Source: Bacillota bacterium (GTDB taxonomy: Bacteria; Bacillota; Sulfobacillia; JAJZIM01). From it: a stretch of 64,000 bases of DNA. Positions 44,837-53,127 of this stretch are shown piece after piece. A program made the translations under genes and the position numbers. Numbering within the stretch: position 1 is the stretch's first letter; each line of letters begins with the position of its first letter. The notes under the pieces are model-generated. The model searched no databases, was not told where the DNA came from, and saw nothing but the letters and a program-made list of their open reading frames with translations. Where the stretch lies: NCBI GenBank assembly GCA_021810565.1, contig JAJZIM010000007.1, forward strand, positions 1-64,000, read 5' to 3'.

Positions 44837-45442
44837 TCAATGCGGAAACAGCCTGTGCAACTCCCGGTCGATGCCGTGCCATATCCGGCTCAAAAGACGG
44901 GGTATGGTCGGGGCCGTCCGCCCCGGTTTGGACGGCAGGGGTTCGCTGTGCCCCACGGCGCTGCTGGCGTTGACCAAGCAAAGGGGCGGGAACAGCACAC
45001 ACCACCAGTTGTGGCCCCGACCACGCCCCAGCACCACCCGCAAGGAAGGGTAGCGGCCGGCCGGCAACAGCAGCCCACCGTATGCCTTGGCCGGAAACCT
45101 GGCCGTCCCGAGGACCACGCCCGCCCGGTAGCCGACCCGATAGGAGGTCAGCACCGTGTCGGCGGTCCGCCGCAGCCCAGCCCGGTCTTCCTCCAGGAGG
45201 TGCCAGGCCTGTCCCCTGCTGGCCGCCCGCCGCAAGAGCGGCTGCAACTGGGCCAGGAGCGCGTCGCGCACCGCCAGCTTCACCGCCTGATCTCGAGGCG
45301 CGTCGCTGTTGGCCACCACGTGGAAGCGGATCAACCGGCCCGAATGCGGCCTGGCCACCTGGACGCCCACGGCGGGCGCCCCCACGGGCCAAATCCATCC
45401 TGCCAGCGCCGCGAGCAGCAGGATCAGCGCTGGCCTACACAT
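44837..45442 (-). CDS. spoIIR: stage II sporulation protein R
   Basis: 201 residues. Signal peptide, then RLIRFHVVANSDAPRDQAVK and GHNWWCVLFPPLCLVN, both diagnostic of SpoIIR. It is secreted from the forespore and triggers SpoIIGA to process pro-sigma-E. ATG overlaps the sigG stop, so it shares the forespore-specific sigG promoter. That arrangement (sigG-spoIIR) differs from Bacillus, where spoIIR is elsewhere. Confidence 0.93.
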   Translation of the reverse strand: MCRPALILLLAALAGWIWPVGAPAVGVQVARPHSGRLIRFHVVANSDAPRDQAVKLAVRDALLAQLQPLLRRAASRGQAWHLLEEDRAGLRRTADTVLTSYRVGYRAGVVLGTARFPAKAYGGLLLPAGRYPSLRVVLGRGRGHNWWCVLFPPLCLVNASSAVGHSEPLPSKPGRTAPTIPRLLSRIWHGIDRELHRLFPH

Positions 45443-46208
45443 ATTTGCGCATGTGTTGGAGGGCGGCTTTTTCCAGGCGGGAAACCTGGGCTTGGGAGAT
45501 GCCGATCTCCTCGGCCACCTCCATCTGGGTCTTGCCCTCGAAAAAGCGCATGGAGAGGATCAGCCGCTCCCTTTTCCCCAGCCGGTTCATGGCCTCCCGC
45601 ACGGTCAGCCCTTCTAGCCAGGCGGCATCCTGCTGGCGCTCGTCGCTGATCTGGTCCATGACGTAGATGGGATCCCCGCCGTCGTGATAGATGGGCTCGA
45701 AGAGGGACACCGGATCCTGGATGGCGTCCAGGGCGTACACCACCTCGTCCTCGGCCACCCCCAACTCCGTGGCTACCTCCGTCATGGACGGCTCTCGGGA
45801 CAACCTGGTCACCATGGCATCCCGCACCTGCAAGGCCCGATAGGCCAGGTCGCGCAGCGAACGACTGACGCGGATGGCGTTGTTGTCTCGCAGGTAGCGG
45901 CGAATCTCCCCGATGATCATGGGCACCGCATAGGTGGAGAACTTGACGTTCTGAGCGAGGTCGAAGTTATCGATGGCCTTCATCAGGCCGATGCAGCCCA
46001 CCTGGAACAGGTCGTCCGCCGGTTCCCCCCGGTTGTTGAAGCGCTGGATCACGCTGAGCACCAGGCGCAGGTTCCCCTGGACCAGTTCCTCCCTGGCCTG
46101 GGATTCTCCCTCGTGCATGCGCTGGAACAATTCCCGCATGGTGCCGTTGGACAACACCGGCAGCTTGGCCGTATTTACGCCGCAGATCTCCACCTTGTTC
46201 ACCAGCAA
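45435..46208 (-). CDS. sigG: RNA polymerase sigma-G factor
   Basis: 257 residues. N-terminal NKVEICGVNTAKLPVLSN is unique to sigma-G, followed by sigma-70 regions 2-4 (DDLFQVGCIGLMKAIDNFD, GISQAQVSRLEK). It directs late forespore genes. TTG 46208 follows a GGAGGGG site; GTG 46202 is also possible. Driven by a sigma-F/G-type promoter directly upstream. Confidence 0.96.
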   Translation of the reverse strand: MLVNKVEICGVNTAKLPVLSNGTMRELFQRMHEGESQAREELVQGNLRLVLSVIQRFNNRGEPADDLFQVGCIGLMKAIDNFDLAQNVKFSTYAVPMIIGEIRRYLRDNNAIRVSRSLRDLAYRALQVRDAMVTRLSREPSMTEVATELGVAEDEVVYALDAIQDPVSLFEPIYHDGGDPIYVMDQISDERQQDAAWLEGLTVREAMNRLGKRERLILSMRFFEGKTQMEVAEEIGISQAQVSRLEKAALQHMRKYV

Positions 46209-46231
46209 GACGTTCCCCTCCCCGGTACCCT

Positions 46232-46261
46232 CATTATCTCCGGTATCCGGGTTGGATATAC
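46232..46261 (-). promoter_or_regulatory. sigma-F/sigma-G promoter of sigG
   Basis: GTATA (46261-46257), a 15-base spacer, and GGAGATAATG (46241-46232) agree with the forespore consensus GTATA-N15-GGNRANANTR. It predicts forespore expression of sigG and of the overlapping spoIIR. Confidence 0.85.
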
Positions 46262-46304
46262 CCTATTCGGAAAAAAATAGAAACGGGTCCGGGTCCCTTG
46301 CCTA

Positions 46305-47060
46305 CTACTCCAGGCGCTTGATCTCCCGATGCAGCCGTTTGATGATCCGCTTCTCCAAGCGGGAGATGTAGGACTGGGAAATACCCAAGACGTCGGCCAC
46401 TTCCTTTTGCGTCCGCTCCACACCGTCCACCAGGCCGAAGCGCAGTTCCACGATGCGCTGTTCCCTGTCCGACAGCCTGGCCATGGCCGTGCGCAGCAAG
46501 GCCCGGTCCGCCTCCTCCTCCAGCTCTCGATAGGCAACATCCGGTTCGGTGCCCAACACGTCCGATAAAAGCAGCACGTTGCCGTCCCAGTCGATGTTGA
46601 GCGGCTCATCGAAGGAGACCTCGGAACGCAAGCGGCTGGAGCGGCGCAGGTGCATCAGGATCTCGTTCTCGATGCACTTGGAGGCGTAGGTGGCCAGCTT
46701 GATCCGCTTGCCTGGGTCGAAGGTGTTCACCGCCTTGATCAGGCCGATGGTGCCGATGGAAACCAGGTCCTCGATGCCCACCCCCGTGTTCTCGAACTTG
46801 CGCGCTATGTAGACCACCAGACGCAAATTGTGCTCGATCAGAGCGCTGCGTACCGCACCGTCGCCGTGGGACAGCCGTCCAATCAGGAACAGCTCCTCGT
46901 CGCTGGTGAGGGGTGGCGGCAGGGCCTCGCTGCCCCCCACGTAGTGGATCTCGCCCACCGGCGCGATCCCCAGCCGATCCAGCACCCGGGCCAGGAAAAG
47001 GCGCCAGCGCCAACGAAACTGCAGCGGGCCCCCGTGCACCTTGCGCTCCTCCTCTCTCAT
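46305..47060 (-). CDS. sigE: RNA polymerase sigma-E factor (pro-form)
   Basis: 251 residues. The N-terminal pro-sequence ([13 protein letters not shown] ... [19 protein letters not shown]) precedes the sigma-70 domains, with [15 protein letters not shown] and [13 protein letters not shown]. SpoIIGA cleaves the pro-sequence in the mother cell after SpoIIR signalling. ATG overlaps the spoIIGA stop, as in Bacillus. Confidence 0.96.
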   Translation of the reverse strand: MREEERKVHGGPLQFRWRWRLFLARVLDRLGIAPVGEIHYVGGSEALPPPLTSDEELFLIGRLSHGDGAVRSALIEHNLRLVVYIARKFENTGVGIEDLVSIGTIGLIKAVNTFDPGKRIKLATYASKCIENEILMHLRRSSRLRSEVSFDEPLNIDWDGNVLLLSDVLGTEPDVAYRELEEEADRALLRTAMARLSDREQRIVELRFGLVDGVERTQKEVADVLGISQSYISRLEKRIIKRLHREIKRLE

Positions 47061-47902
47061 GCCGCCGGCAACTCCCCCGCCAGGCAAGTCGGCAGCAAGG
47101 CCTGGTATCGCCCCTCAGGCGACAGCCGAACCGGGGACACCGCCACCAAGGCCTCCTGCTCCACCCCGCCGCAGCGTAGCGCATCGGGACGAAAGGCCAG
47201 GAGCATGCCCCGGGGCTGACCCAGGGATGCGAAGGGGATGACCCGCAAGCGGACAGTCCAGGCGTCCCCGGGAGGCGGCGCACTCTCGTCTCCCCGCCGG
47301 AGGAAGCGGGCCATGGCTGGCGGGAATAGCGACACCAAGGCGGGGAGTTCCGCCACCACCACCGGGCGGCGGCTTAGGGGATCCACCAGGCGGTGGGCCG
47401 TGTCCACCAAACCGCGCAGCCGCACGCACTTTCCTTCCAAGACCACCTCCACGCTCACCAGCCCCGCTATGCGGTCCCGCCGCTCCAACCGTCGGGCCAA
47501 GAAGCTACAGCCCAAGACCGCCACCGCCAGCCCAGCTGCCGTAAGGTACCAAGGCAGCGGCAGCCGCAGCCGGCCTGCCAGGGCGGCCACCCCCAGCATC
47601 GCGCCGGCCACCGCGAAGCTCACCCCGTAGAACGAGGCCGCCAATCGCCAAAGCGCCGCCCGGGGCAGCGGGTAGAATGCTACGAGTAGCATGCCGATCG
47701 ATGCCGCGACGCGTCCCGCCACTCCCAGCAACGCACCTGTCCCGGGTAAAAAGACGAGCAGGGCGTAGCTCCCTCCTGCGGCGGCGCCCAGTCCCAACCG
47801 CCACCAGGGCCTGCGACGCCCGGTCAGCCCGGCGGTTGCCCACAATAGGACATAGTCCATGCCGCAATTGGCCAGGAAGTACAGGTCAACGTGCCATACC
47901 AT
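47057..47902 (-). CDS. spoIIGA: pro-sigma-E processing protease SpoIIGA
   Basis: 281 residues from ATG 47902, with GAGGAGG upstream. Five hydrophobic segments begin with [20 protein letters not shown], then a cytosolic aspartic-protease-like domain with [20 protein letters not shown]. The site reads DTAH where most family members have DTGN, so the second residue pair differs. It is coupled translationally to sigE. Confidence 0.92.
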   Translation of the reverse strand: MVWHVDLYFLANCGMDYVLLWATAGLTGRRRPWWRLGLGAAAGGSYALLVFLPGTGALLGVAGRVAASIGMLLVAFYPLPRAALWRLAASFYGVSFAVAGAMLGVAALAGRLRLPLPWYLTAAGLAVAVLGCSFLARRLERRDRIAGLVSVEVVLEGKCVRLRGLVDTAHRLVDPLSRRPVVVAELPALVSLFPPAMARFLRRGDESAPPPGDAWTVRLRVIPFASLGQPRGMLLAFRPDALRCGGVEQEALVAVSPVRLSPEGRYQALLPTCLAGELPAA

Positions 47903-47950
47903 GCCGCCGTCCCTCCTCGGCTTTTCCCACCTTATTCCCGCGCCCTGGGG

Positions 47951-47956
47951 ATTATA
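47951..47956 (-). promoter_or_regulatory. -10 element upstream of spoIIGA
   Basis: Consensus TATAAT, 49 bases before the spoIIGA start. No good -35 lies at 17 bases, in keeping with activator dependence (Spo0A in Bacillus), but no clear 0A box was found. Confidence 0.4.
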
Positions 47957-48002
47957 CCGCCCGTCCTCAGACATAGGCTGTCGCTCGGTGCCGCCGGAGC
48001 AC

Positions 48003-48031
48003 AAAAAAATCGGCGGGAGCATTCCCGCCGA
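48003..48031 (-). terminator. rho-independent terminator after gmk
   Basis: TCGGCGGGA-ATGC-TCCCGCCGA followed by TTTTTTT on the minus strand, 18 bases beyond the gmk stop. Confidence 0.9.
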
Positions 48032-48048
48032 ACCAGAAAACGTGGGCC

Positions 48049-48852
48049 CTACCAAGGGGGCTCCTCGCCAGTCAACCGCACCTGCCAGTTTCCATCCGGC
48101 CGCGATCCGACCGTGTAGGGGGGCAGATCGAACCAGGTGGCGCCGGGGTGATCCTCCCACCAAGCGGCCCTGAGCCCCCGCTCCAAAGCCATGGGAGCCT
48201 GCTCCCCGCGGGCCAAGGCCACCCGAAACCGCTTACTCAGCGAGGGTATCTCCGCCTGCAGCACTTGGGCGGGAGGCGAGGGATCGTTCCTGGCCGCATT
48301 GATCACTCTCCGTAGCGCTGCCGCGGCGGCGTTCACCTCCTCGTTCACCACGAAGGCGTCGCAGGCATAGGACAGGGACAGCTCCATCAGCACCCGGGCC
48401 ATGCGCAAGGACAACTCCGCCGCCGACACGGCGCCGCGCTCCAAGATGCGTTGCTCCAAAAGGCCCAGGGAGGGCACCAGGATGAACACCACGGTCACCA
48501 GATCGGGGTAGAGCGCCTTGACCTTGAAGGCCCCCAGGATGTCGATGTCGGTGATGGCACAGGCACCCTCGGCCAGGGGAGCAAACAGGTGCTCCTGGGA
48601 AGTGCCGTACAGGTGTCCGTGCACCCACTGGTGCTCCAACAGCCCGCCCCGCTGCAGGCGGCGCAGGAAATCTTCCTCGGTGGTGAAGAAGTAGGAGCGG
48701 CCTTCCACCTCGTTGGGCCTTTTGCTCCGGGTGGTCACCGAGGGGATGAACCGCAGGCCATCCTCCTGGCGCAGCACCGCTTCGATCAGGGTGTTCTTGC
48801 CCGCTCCGCTGGGTCCAACCAAAAGGAAGATGCGCCCGGAGCCCTTGTCCAA
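48049..48852 (-). CDS. gmk: guanylate kinase family protein with C-terminal extension
   Basis: 267 residues. P-loop FLLVGPSGAGKNTL, then SVTTRSKRPNEVEGRSYFF and GHLYGTSQEHLF as in guanylate kinase. The core is about 185 residues; the last 75 (ARGEQAPMALERG ... DLPPYTVGSRPDGNWQVRL) have no match known to me. TTG 48852 has AAGGAGG eight bases upstream and lies downstream of the mapped promoter, so longer forms are excluded. It could be a true GMP kinase or a paralogue. Confidence 0.82.
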   Translation of the reverse strand: MDKGSGRIFLLVGPSGAGKNTLIEAVLRQEDGLRFIPSVTTRSKRPNEVEGRSYFFTTEEDFLRRLQRGGLLEHQWVHGHLYGTSQEHLFAPLAEGACAITDIDILGAFKVKALYPDLVTVVFILVPSLGLLEQRILERGAVSAAELSLRMARVLMELSLSYACDAFVVNEEVNAAAAALRRVINAARNDPSPPAQVLQAEIPSLSKRFRVALARGEQAPMALERGLRAAWWEDHPGATWFDLPPYTVGSRPDGNWQVRLTGEEPPW

Positions 48853-48883
48853 ACTCGCCCCCTCCTTAATAGCCGCCACCAGC

Positions 48884-48911
48884 ATACTAGCACAAAGGCG
48901 GGCGCGGTCAA
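48884..48911 (-). promoter_or_regulatory. promoter of gmk
   Basis: TTGACC (48911-48906), a 16-base spacer, and extended -10 TGCTAGTAT ending at 48884. Confidence 0.65.
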
Positions 48912-48991
48912 GGGGCCCTCGCAAGAGCCGAGCCCCTCCGGACATCCCCTGGATGGATCCCTCTAAACCGCTCAGTCCTGAACTTTCTCCG

Positions 48992-49035
48992 TGGTGGGCG
49001 GTAGAGGACTGGAACCTCTGTCCTCATGCATGTCA
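48992..49035 (-). pseudogene. 3' fragment of a tRNA-Val(GAC) gene
   Basis: 44 bases match the 3' half (anticodon loop to CCA) of the intact tRNA-Val(GAC) at 49226-49302, with two differences. The 5' half is absent. It probably marks the former end of an element integrated at this tRNA gene. The 150 bases up to the tRNA terminator hold no gene. Confidence 0.7.
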
Positions 49036-49186
49036 CTCTCGTTCACGCGCCCCGGCCACTTCGGAAACCCGCTGTTTCCCAGGCTCCACGGGCATCCGAG
49101 GGGGCTTTTAGGATGGACGTGGCGCTATCTTGGCCCTTGGTTACATCAAGTTCACACTAAAATAAAAATACCCTCCGGCGTGGAAC

Positions 49187-49211
49187 AAAAAAGCCGCAAA
49201 CCCTTGCGGCT
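49187..49211 (-). terminator. terminator of the tRNA operon
   Basis: AGCCGCAA-GGG-TTTGCGGCT then TTTTTTG on the minus strand. Confidence 0.85.
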
Positions 49212-49225
49212 CTATGCTTCCTTGA

Positions 49226-49302
49226 TGGTGGGCGGTAGAGGACTTGAACCTCTGACCTCATGCATGTCAAGCATGCGCTCTAACCACCTGAGCTAACCAC
49301 CC
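49226..49302 (-). tRNA. tRNA-Val(GAC)
   Basis: Cloverleaf complete with acceptor GGGTGGT/ACCGCCC, anticodon stem CATGC/GCATG and loop TTGACAT (GAC anticodon), and encoded CCA. Last gene of the five-tRNA operon. Confidence 0.92.
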
Positions 49303-49306
49303 ATGC

Positions 49307-49380
49307 TGGAGGCGACGCCCGGATTTGAACCGGGGATAAAGGATTTGCAGTCCTCTGCCTTACCGCTTGGCTACGTCGCC
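49307..49380 (-). tRNA. tRNA-Cys(GCA)
   Basis: Acceptor GGCGACG/CGTCGCC, anticodon loop CTGCAAA (GCA), T-arm CCGGTTCAAATCCGG, encoded CCA. Confidence 0.93.
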
Positions 49381-49391
49381 CAATCAACAAA

Positions 49392-49466
49392 TGGAGCGGA
49401 AGACGGGATTTGAACCCGCGACCCTCGCCTTGGCAAGGCGATGCTCTACCCCTGAGCTACTTCCGC
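49392..49466 (-). tRNA. tRNA-Gly(GCC)
   Basis: Acceptor GCGGAAG/CTTCCGC, anticodon loop TTGCCAA (GCC), T-loop GGGTTCAAATCCC, encoded CCA. Confidence 0.93.
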
Positions 49467-49471
49467 GATGC

Positions 49472-49547
<76 letters not shown>

Positions 49548-49571
49548 AAACCTTTTGCCCTTCTTCTCGGA

Positions 49572-49649
49572 TGGCGGAGGCGACGGGATTCGAACCCGCG
49601 ATCTTGTGCGTGACAGGCACATATGTTAGACCAGCTACACCACGCCTCC
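49572..49649 (-). tRNA. tRNA-Asp(GTC)
   Basis: Acceptor GGAGGCG/CGCCTCC, anticodon loop CTGTCAC (GTC), T-arm CGGGTTCGAATCCCG, encoded CCA. First gene of the operon. Confidence 0.93.
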
Positions 49650-49665
49650 GCACGCCGCAGTTGAA

Positions 49666-49694
49666 AGGATAGCGTACGCCACCTCAAATGTCAA
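49666..49694 (-). promoter_or_regulatory. promoter of the tRNA operon
   Basis: TTGACA (49694-49689), a 17-base spacer, and TATCCT (49671-49666), 17 bases before tRNA-Asp. Confidence 0.8.
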
Positions 49695-49727
49695 GGCCGC
49701 CCGGGGGGCGCGCCCGGCATATGGGAA

Positions 49728-49749
49728 GAGCCGCCGATGCCCGCGGCTC
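49728..49749 (-). terminator. hairpin behind the tRNA-Val(TAC) remnant
   Basis: GAGCCGC/GCGGCTC stem, followed by TCTTCC on the minus strand. It is probably the terminator of the original tRNA-Val(TAC) gene, kept outside the integrated element. Confidence 0.5.
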
Positions 49750-49760
49750 TAAGCTTTCCT

Positions 49761-49807
49761 TGGTGGGCGAAGCAGGTGTCGAACCTGCCACCTCTCGCTT
49801 GTAAGGC
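49761..49807 (-). mobile_element. attachment-site remnant: 3' half of tRNA-Val(TAC)
   Basis: On the minus strand GCCTTACAAGCGAGAGG leads into a T-arm GCAGGTTCGACACCTGC, then TTCGCCCACCA: the anticodon loop to CCA of a tRNA-Val(TAC). The 5' half is missing (no GGGCGAA upstream, anticodon stem 5' side does not match). This is the usual scar of tRNA-directed integration; the intact gene should be at the far end of the element. Confidence 0.8.
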
Positions 49808-49963
49808 AACTTTTGGCCATCCGTGCTCGTCCACCGGTGCCGCCGAAGCACCTGTTTGCAAGGGTTTCTCGGCTGGGCGGATGCTGGCAGTCCGCCATTG
49901 CCCGCCGCCATTGCTGTCAGTTTTGCTGTCAAAGGCGTTCGACGCCGCATCAATATCCAGCCT

Positions 49964-52276
49964 TCACCGCCCCAACAGCCGCCGCAACGCGCCGCGGCTG
50001 TAGAACTCCCGCGCCGCCTCCTCCGGGGGCAACCCATGCAGTCCCCGCCAGTGAGGCCTGACGAACGTCGCCCCCTCCGGCACCTGCAGCCCGAACGCCG
50101 CCGCGTCCCTCCTGGCGGCCTCGGAAGCCCGCCAACCCGTCGGCAGCCGCCGCACGAACGCTCCCACCTGGTGCGCCCGGGGGGAGGCGTGCGTCCCGCC
50201 CCGACTCCCGCCATCGGCACGGGGCGCCGCCGCGTACCGCCAGCGCGGTATCGCCAGAGGCGCTTTCGGCGCACCCGCCGTCCGCGCCGGCATGCCGGAC
50301 ACGCCGCGCCCGCTGGCGGAAACCCGCCGCATGGCCCGATCCCGCACCTCGGGCACCCGGTAGTCGTACAGCGCAGCCGCTGCCGCCCGGCGGCTCCACT
50401 CATCCCCCAGAAGCCACCGTCGTCCGTCCCAGACCGCCAGGTGCACCGTGTCCCTCTCGCGCACCTGGCAGACGCACGAGTTCGGCTCCGTTCCAGGCAC
50501 CAGCCGCACCGTCACCTCCCCCGCATGGATGTCCACCGGATGCTCCAGGGGGTAGGCGCCCTGCGCCTGCGCCCGGCGGGCGAACTCCTCCGGGTCCAGC
50601 GGCAGGACGGCTGCGGACTCGCCGCCCACGCCCGCCGGAAGGCAGGTATGACCGGCCGCCTCCAGGGCCGCGCCCCACCTGGCGGGAACCCACGGCGCCG
50701 CCAGCACCAGATCCCGCTGGTACGCCCACGCGCCGTGCGCCCCTTCGCAGGCCACGGGCACGACTTCCCGGTCGGAGGTAGGCAGACCCACCACCCCCCG
50801 GCTGCCCTCCGGCAGGAGCAGTAGGCAGACCGTTCCCACCAGCGCCGCCAAAACGTAGCCCGCCTCCCGGTCGGACTCGCTCTTCCCGTCGAAGTACAGG
50901 CCCGCCGCCATGCGCGCCGCCCGGCGCAGCACCCGCAGGCCCAGCCGATCCGCGCGCAGGTGCTCCGCCAGGCTGCGGGCCGCCGCGTCCATGCTCCTCG
51001 GCACCGCGTCGCCCCACGCCTCGGCCCACCGCCGGGGATCGTCGGCGAACCGCCGGGGCTGCGGCTCGGCCTCCTCCCGGCCGTGGCGCAGCTCCCACGC
51101 GTCCAGCACCCCCAGGCGCGCCAGGGACTCCGACGACCAGCGCGGGATCATGCCCGCAAACCCCGCCAGCGCCCACTCCCATGCGTCGGCGGTCATTCCC
51201 ACGCCGGAGCCCGGCGAGGCTACGTCAGGACGCTCGGGATCGCATGCCGTGGCCCGATCCGATCTCAGGGCGGCCAGCATCCTGCGAGCCATCTCCCCCG
51301 GCGCGGCGCTCCCGGAAAGATCCGGCGCGAAGAGCCCGCCGCCCGTCCGGCGCAGCACGTTCCGCAGGATATCCTCCACCGTCAGCATTCGGCTGGGCGC
51401 CTCTTCCGGCAGGTGCGCCACCGCCAGGAGACCGCCGGCGCGTTCGGCGAACACCACCCGGGGCGGCGCGTCCGACACCCCGATCCGGGTGGAGTTCGTC
51501 ACCGTCCCGTCCGGCGCCACGGCCTCCATCCGCGTGAACCGCACCGGCGCACCGCACCGCGGGCAGGCCGCCTCGACCGGAATGCCCGAGCGCAGATCCA
51601 CGTCCAGGGGAGACACCCGCGTTTCGGCCGGCGTGCCGCACGCGGGACAGATCCCCGACAGCCTGGCCGTCAGATCCTCCGGGTCCGCCGCCCCGCGTCC
51701 ATCCGCCAGCGCACGATCCATCGCCGCGCCTTCCTCCTCGCCCAGGAGCCGCCACAGCCTCTCCATGTCGTCGCCCGTCCGTTCGCACACCGCCTCCCTG
51801 GCGGCGTCGAACTGCGCCATGCTCCAGGGCGGCAGCTCCCGGCACCGCGCCAGAAGCGCGCGCATCCCTTCCCGCAGCGGGTTGCCCATCCTGGCGGCGC
51901 GGCGCACCCCCCCACCGTCCACGTACAGCACCGGCACCGTCTCCTGCCGGGCCAGATCCTCGAACACCCGCCGCCCGCCCCACTGCCGTCCTTCATGCGC
52001 GTTCAGCCAGGTCTCGGCAAGGCACGGCCTTGTGGGATGGTGCCAGCGCACCATGAGGACGCCCACCAACACCTGGCCAATACGCATCGCGCCCGCCCTG
52101 GCCTCCACGCGGACATCTCCAAACAGCGCGTCGATCCACTCCGGCTCCTCGCGCAGGGCGAGGGCCGTTTCCCGCTCGCGGGCCAGACGGATGCGCATGT
52201 GGAGCATGGTCCCCGGCTCCTGGCGGCGAAGCCATTCCACCGCGTCCACCGGCTCCGCCTTGCCGTTTTCCGCCAT
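49964..52276 (-). CDS. large element-encoded protein with central zinc ribbon, unknown function
   Basis: 770 residues from ATG 52276, which overlaps the stop of the upstream gene (TGATG). About residues 200-250 hold a zinc ribbon: GICPACGTPAETR, then AACPRCGAPVRF. The rest is alpha/beta with no recognised catalytic motif. The final 100 residues are basic and end near VPEGATFVRPHWRGLHG. It lies closest to the attachment site and ends 157 bases from it. A role in replication, excision or DNA processing is possible but unproven. Confidence 0.75.
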   Translation of the reverse strand: MAENGKAEPVDAVEWLRRQEPGTMLHMRIRLARERETALALREEPEWIDALFGDVRVEARAGAMRIGQVLVGVLMVRWHHPTRPCLAETWLNAHEGRQWGGRRVFEDLARQETVPVLYVDGGGVRRAARMGNPLREGMRALLARCRELPPWSMAQFDAAREAVCERTGDDMERLWRLLGEEEGAAMDRALADGRGAADPEDLTARLSGICPACGTPAETRVSPLDVDLRSGIPVEAACPRCGAPVRFTRMEAVAPDGTVTNSTRIGVSDAPPRVVFAERAGGLLAVAHLPEEAPSRMLTVEDILRNVLRRTGGGLFAPDLSGSAAPGEMARRMLAALRSDRATACDPERPDVASPGSGVGMTADAWEWALAGFAGMIPRWSSESLARLGVLDAWELRHGREEAEPQPRRFADDPRRWAEAWGDAVPRSMDAAARSLAEHLRADRLGLRVLRRAARMAAGLYFDGKSESDREAGYVLAALVGTVCLLLLPEGSRGVVGLPTSDREVVPVACEGAHGAWAYQRDLVLAAPWVPARWGAALEAAGHTCLPAGVGGESAAVLPLDPEEFARRAQAQGAYPLEHPVDIHAGEVTVRLVPGTEPNSCVCQVRERDTVHLAVWDGRRWLLGDEWSRRAAAAALYDYRVPEVRDRAMRRVSASGRGVSGMPARTAGAPKAPLAIPRWRYAAAPRADGGSRGGTHASPRAHQVGAFVRRLPTGWRASEAARRDAAAFGLQVPEGATFVRPHWRGLHGLPPEEAAREFYSRGALRRLLGR

Positions 52277-52542
52277 CAGCCAGCGCCCCGCCACCGCGCC
52301 GCGAAGTAAGCGCGGCACTTGGCGCAGTAGGTGATCGTGGAACCGTTGCCCTTGTAGCCGCCGACCCGAGGGACGGCGGTCAACTCGCCCCCGCATTGCG
52401 GGCACAACCCGGCGGCCTTGCGCCTGGCCACCAGCCGCCGGCGATGCATACGCTTTTGGCAAGTCCGAGAACAATAGACCGCCCACGCCACCCGGGGCGC
52501 GAACGTCCGCCCGCAGGCGGGGCATTGTTTTGACTCCAACAT
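52276..52542 (-). CDS. small protein with zinc-finger cysteines
   Basis: 88 residues with three cysteine pairs: CPACGRTFAP, CSRTCQKRMHRRR, and a second ribbon CPQCGGEL ... YCAKCRAYF. Basic patches (MHRRRLVARRKA) suggest nucleic-acid binding. ATG 52542 lacks a clear ribosome site. It overlaps the next gene by one codon. Confidence 0.65.
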   Translation of the reverse strand: MLESKQCPACGRTFAPRVAWAVYCSRTCQKRMHRRRLVARRKAAGLCPQCGGELTAVPRVGGYKGNGSTITYCAKCRAYFAARWRGAG

Positions 52543-52549
52543 TATTTGG

Positions 52550-52735
52550 CTACTTTTTGAGCGAAGAAAGCATCTTCCGCAACCGACGGTCGGCGTTGTC
52601 CACGGTCTTATTCTTCCGCGGGAACTCGTGGGCGGCACGCACGGCAATGCGCACCTGCCGAGCCGCTTCCGCCGCATGCGGCGTATTCCGCAACTTGTCC
52701 GCCCGCTCCAGTACCTTGGCCAAATCACGGCTCAT
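52550..52735 (-). CDS. small basic helical protein
   Basis: 61 residues from ATG 52735, with AAGGAGG eight bases upstream. It is charged and helical (RDLAKVLERADKLR, ADRRLRKMLSSLKK). No known motif. It lies between the ParR-like gene and the zinc-finger gene. Confidence 0.6.
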   Translation of the reverse strand: MSRDLAKVLERADKLRNTPHAAEAARQVRIAVRAAHEFPRKNKTVDNADRRLRKMLSSLKK

Positions 52736-52787
52736 GTTGGTCACCTCCTTGGGTTTCTATTCGGGGGGGGCATTTTGATCTCCTGCC

Positions 52788-53108
52788 TTAGCGCATCAGG
52801 TTGGCCAGGAACTCTTTGGCTGCGCGTGGCAAAGAGTCATCTTGGTTCCCGCCCACTTCGGGGCCAGGCTTCGGCCCAGCGGCTGCCGGATGGCCTGTTC
52901 CCATCGTTCCCATGTCCTCTATCCGACTGGCAAGGCCCCGCAGCTCCCCCCGCAGGACCTCCAGCCGTTCCAGCACCTCGGCTTGTCCCCCCGGCAGCAG
53001 GTAGGCCCGAAGCGCCCGGCGGACGAACTCCCCCGTGGCCCCCCGGGGCAACCGTTCCAGTGCCTCCTCCAGCTCGGGGTCCGTGACCTTCACCCGGATG
53101 TAGCGCAC
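52788..53108 (-). CDS. ParR-like ribbon-helix-helix adaptor
   Basis: 106 residues. N-terminal strand-helix-helix (YIRVKVTDPELEEALERL then TGEFVRRALRAYLL) resembles ribbon-helix-helix DNA-binding proteins. Next comes a helical segment and a C-terminus ending PRAAKEFLANLMR, which could contact ParM. It is located next to parM with a repeat-rich gap between, matching type II segregation operons. GTG 53108 has GAGGAGG upstream. Assignment is contextual. Confidence 0.65.
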   Translation of the reverse strand: MRYIRVKVTDPELEEALERLPRGATGEFVRRALRAYLLPGGQAEVLERLEVLRGELRGLASRIEDMGTMGTGHPAAAGPKPGPEVGGNQDDSLPRAAKEFLANLMR

Positions 53109-53127
53109 CGGTGTCTCGACCTCCTCG

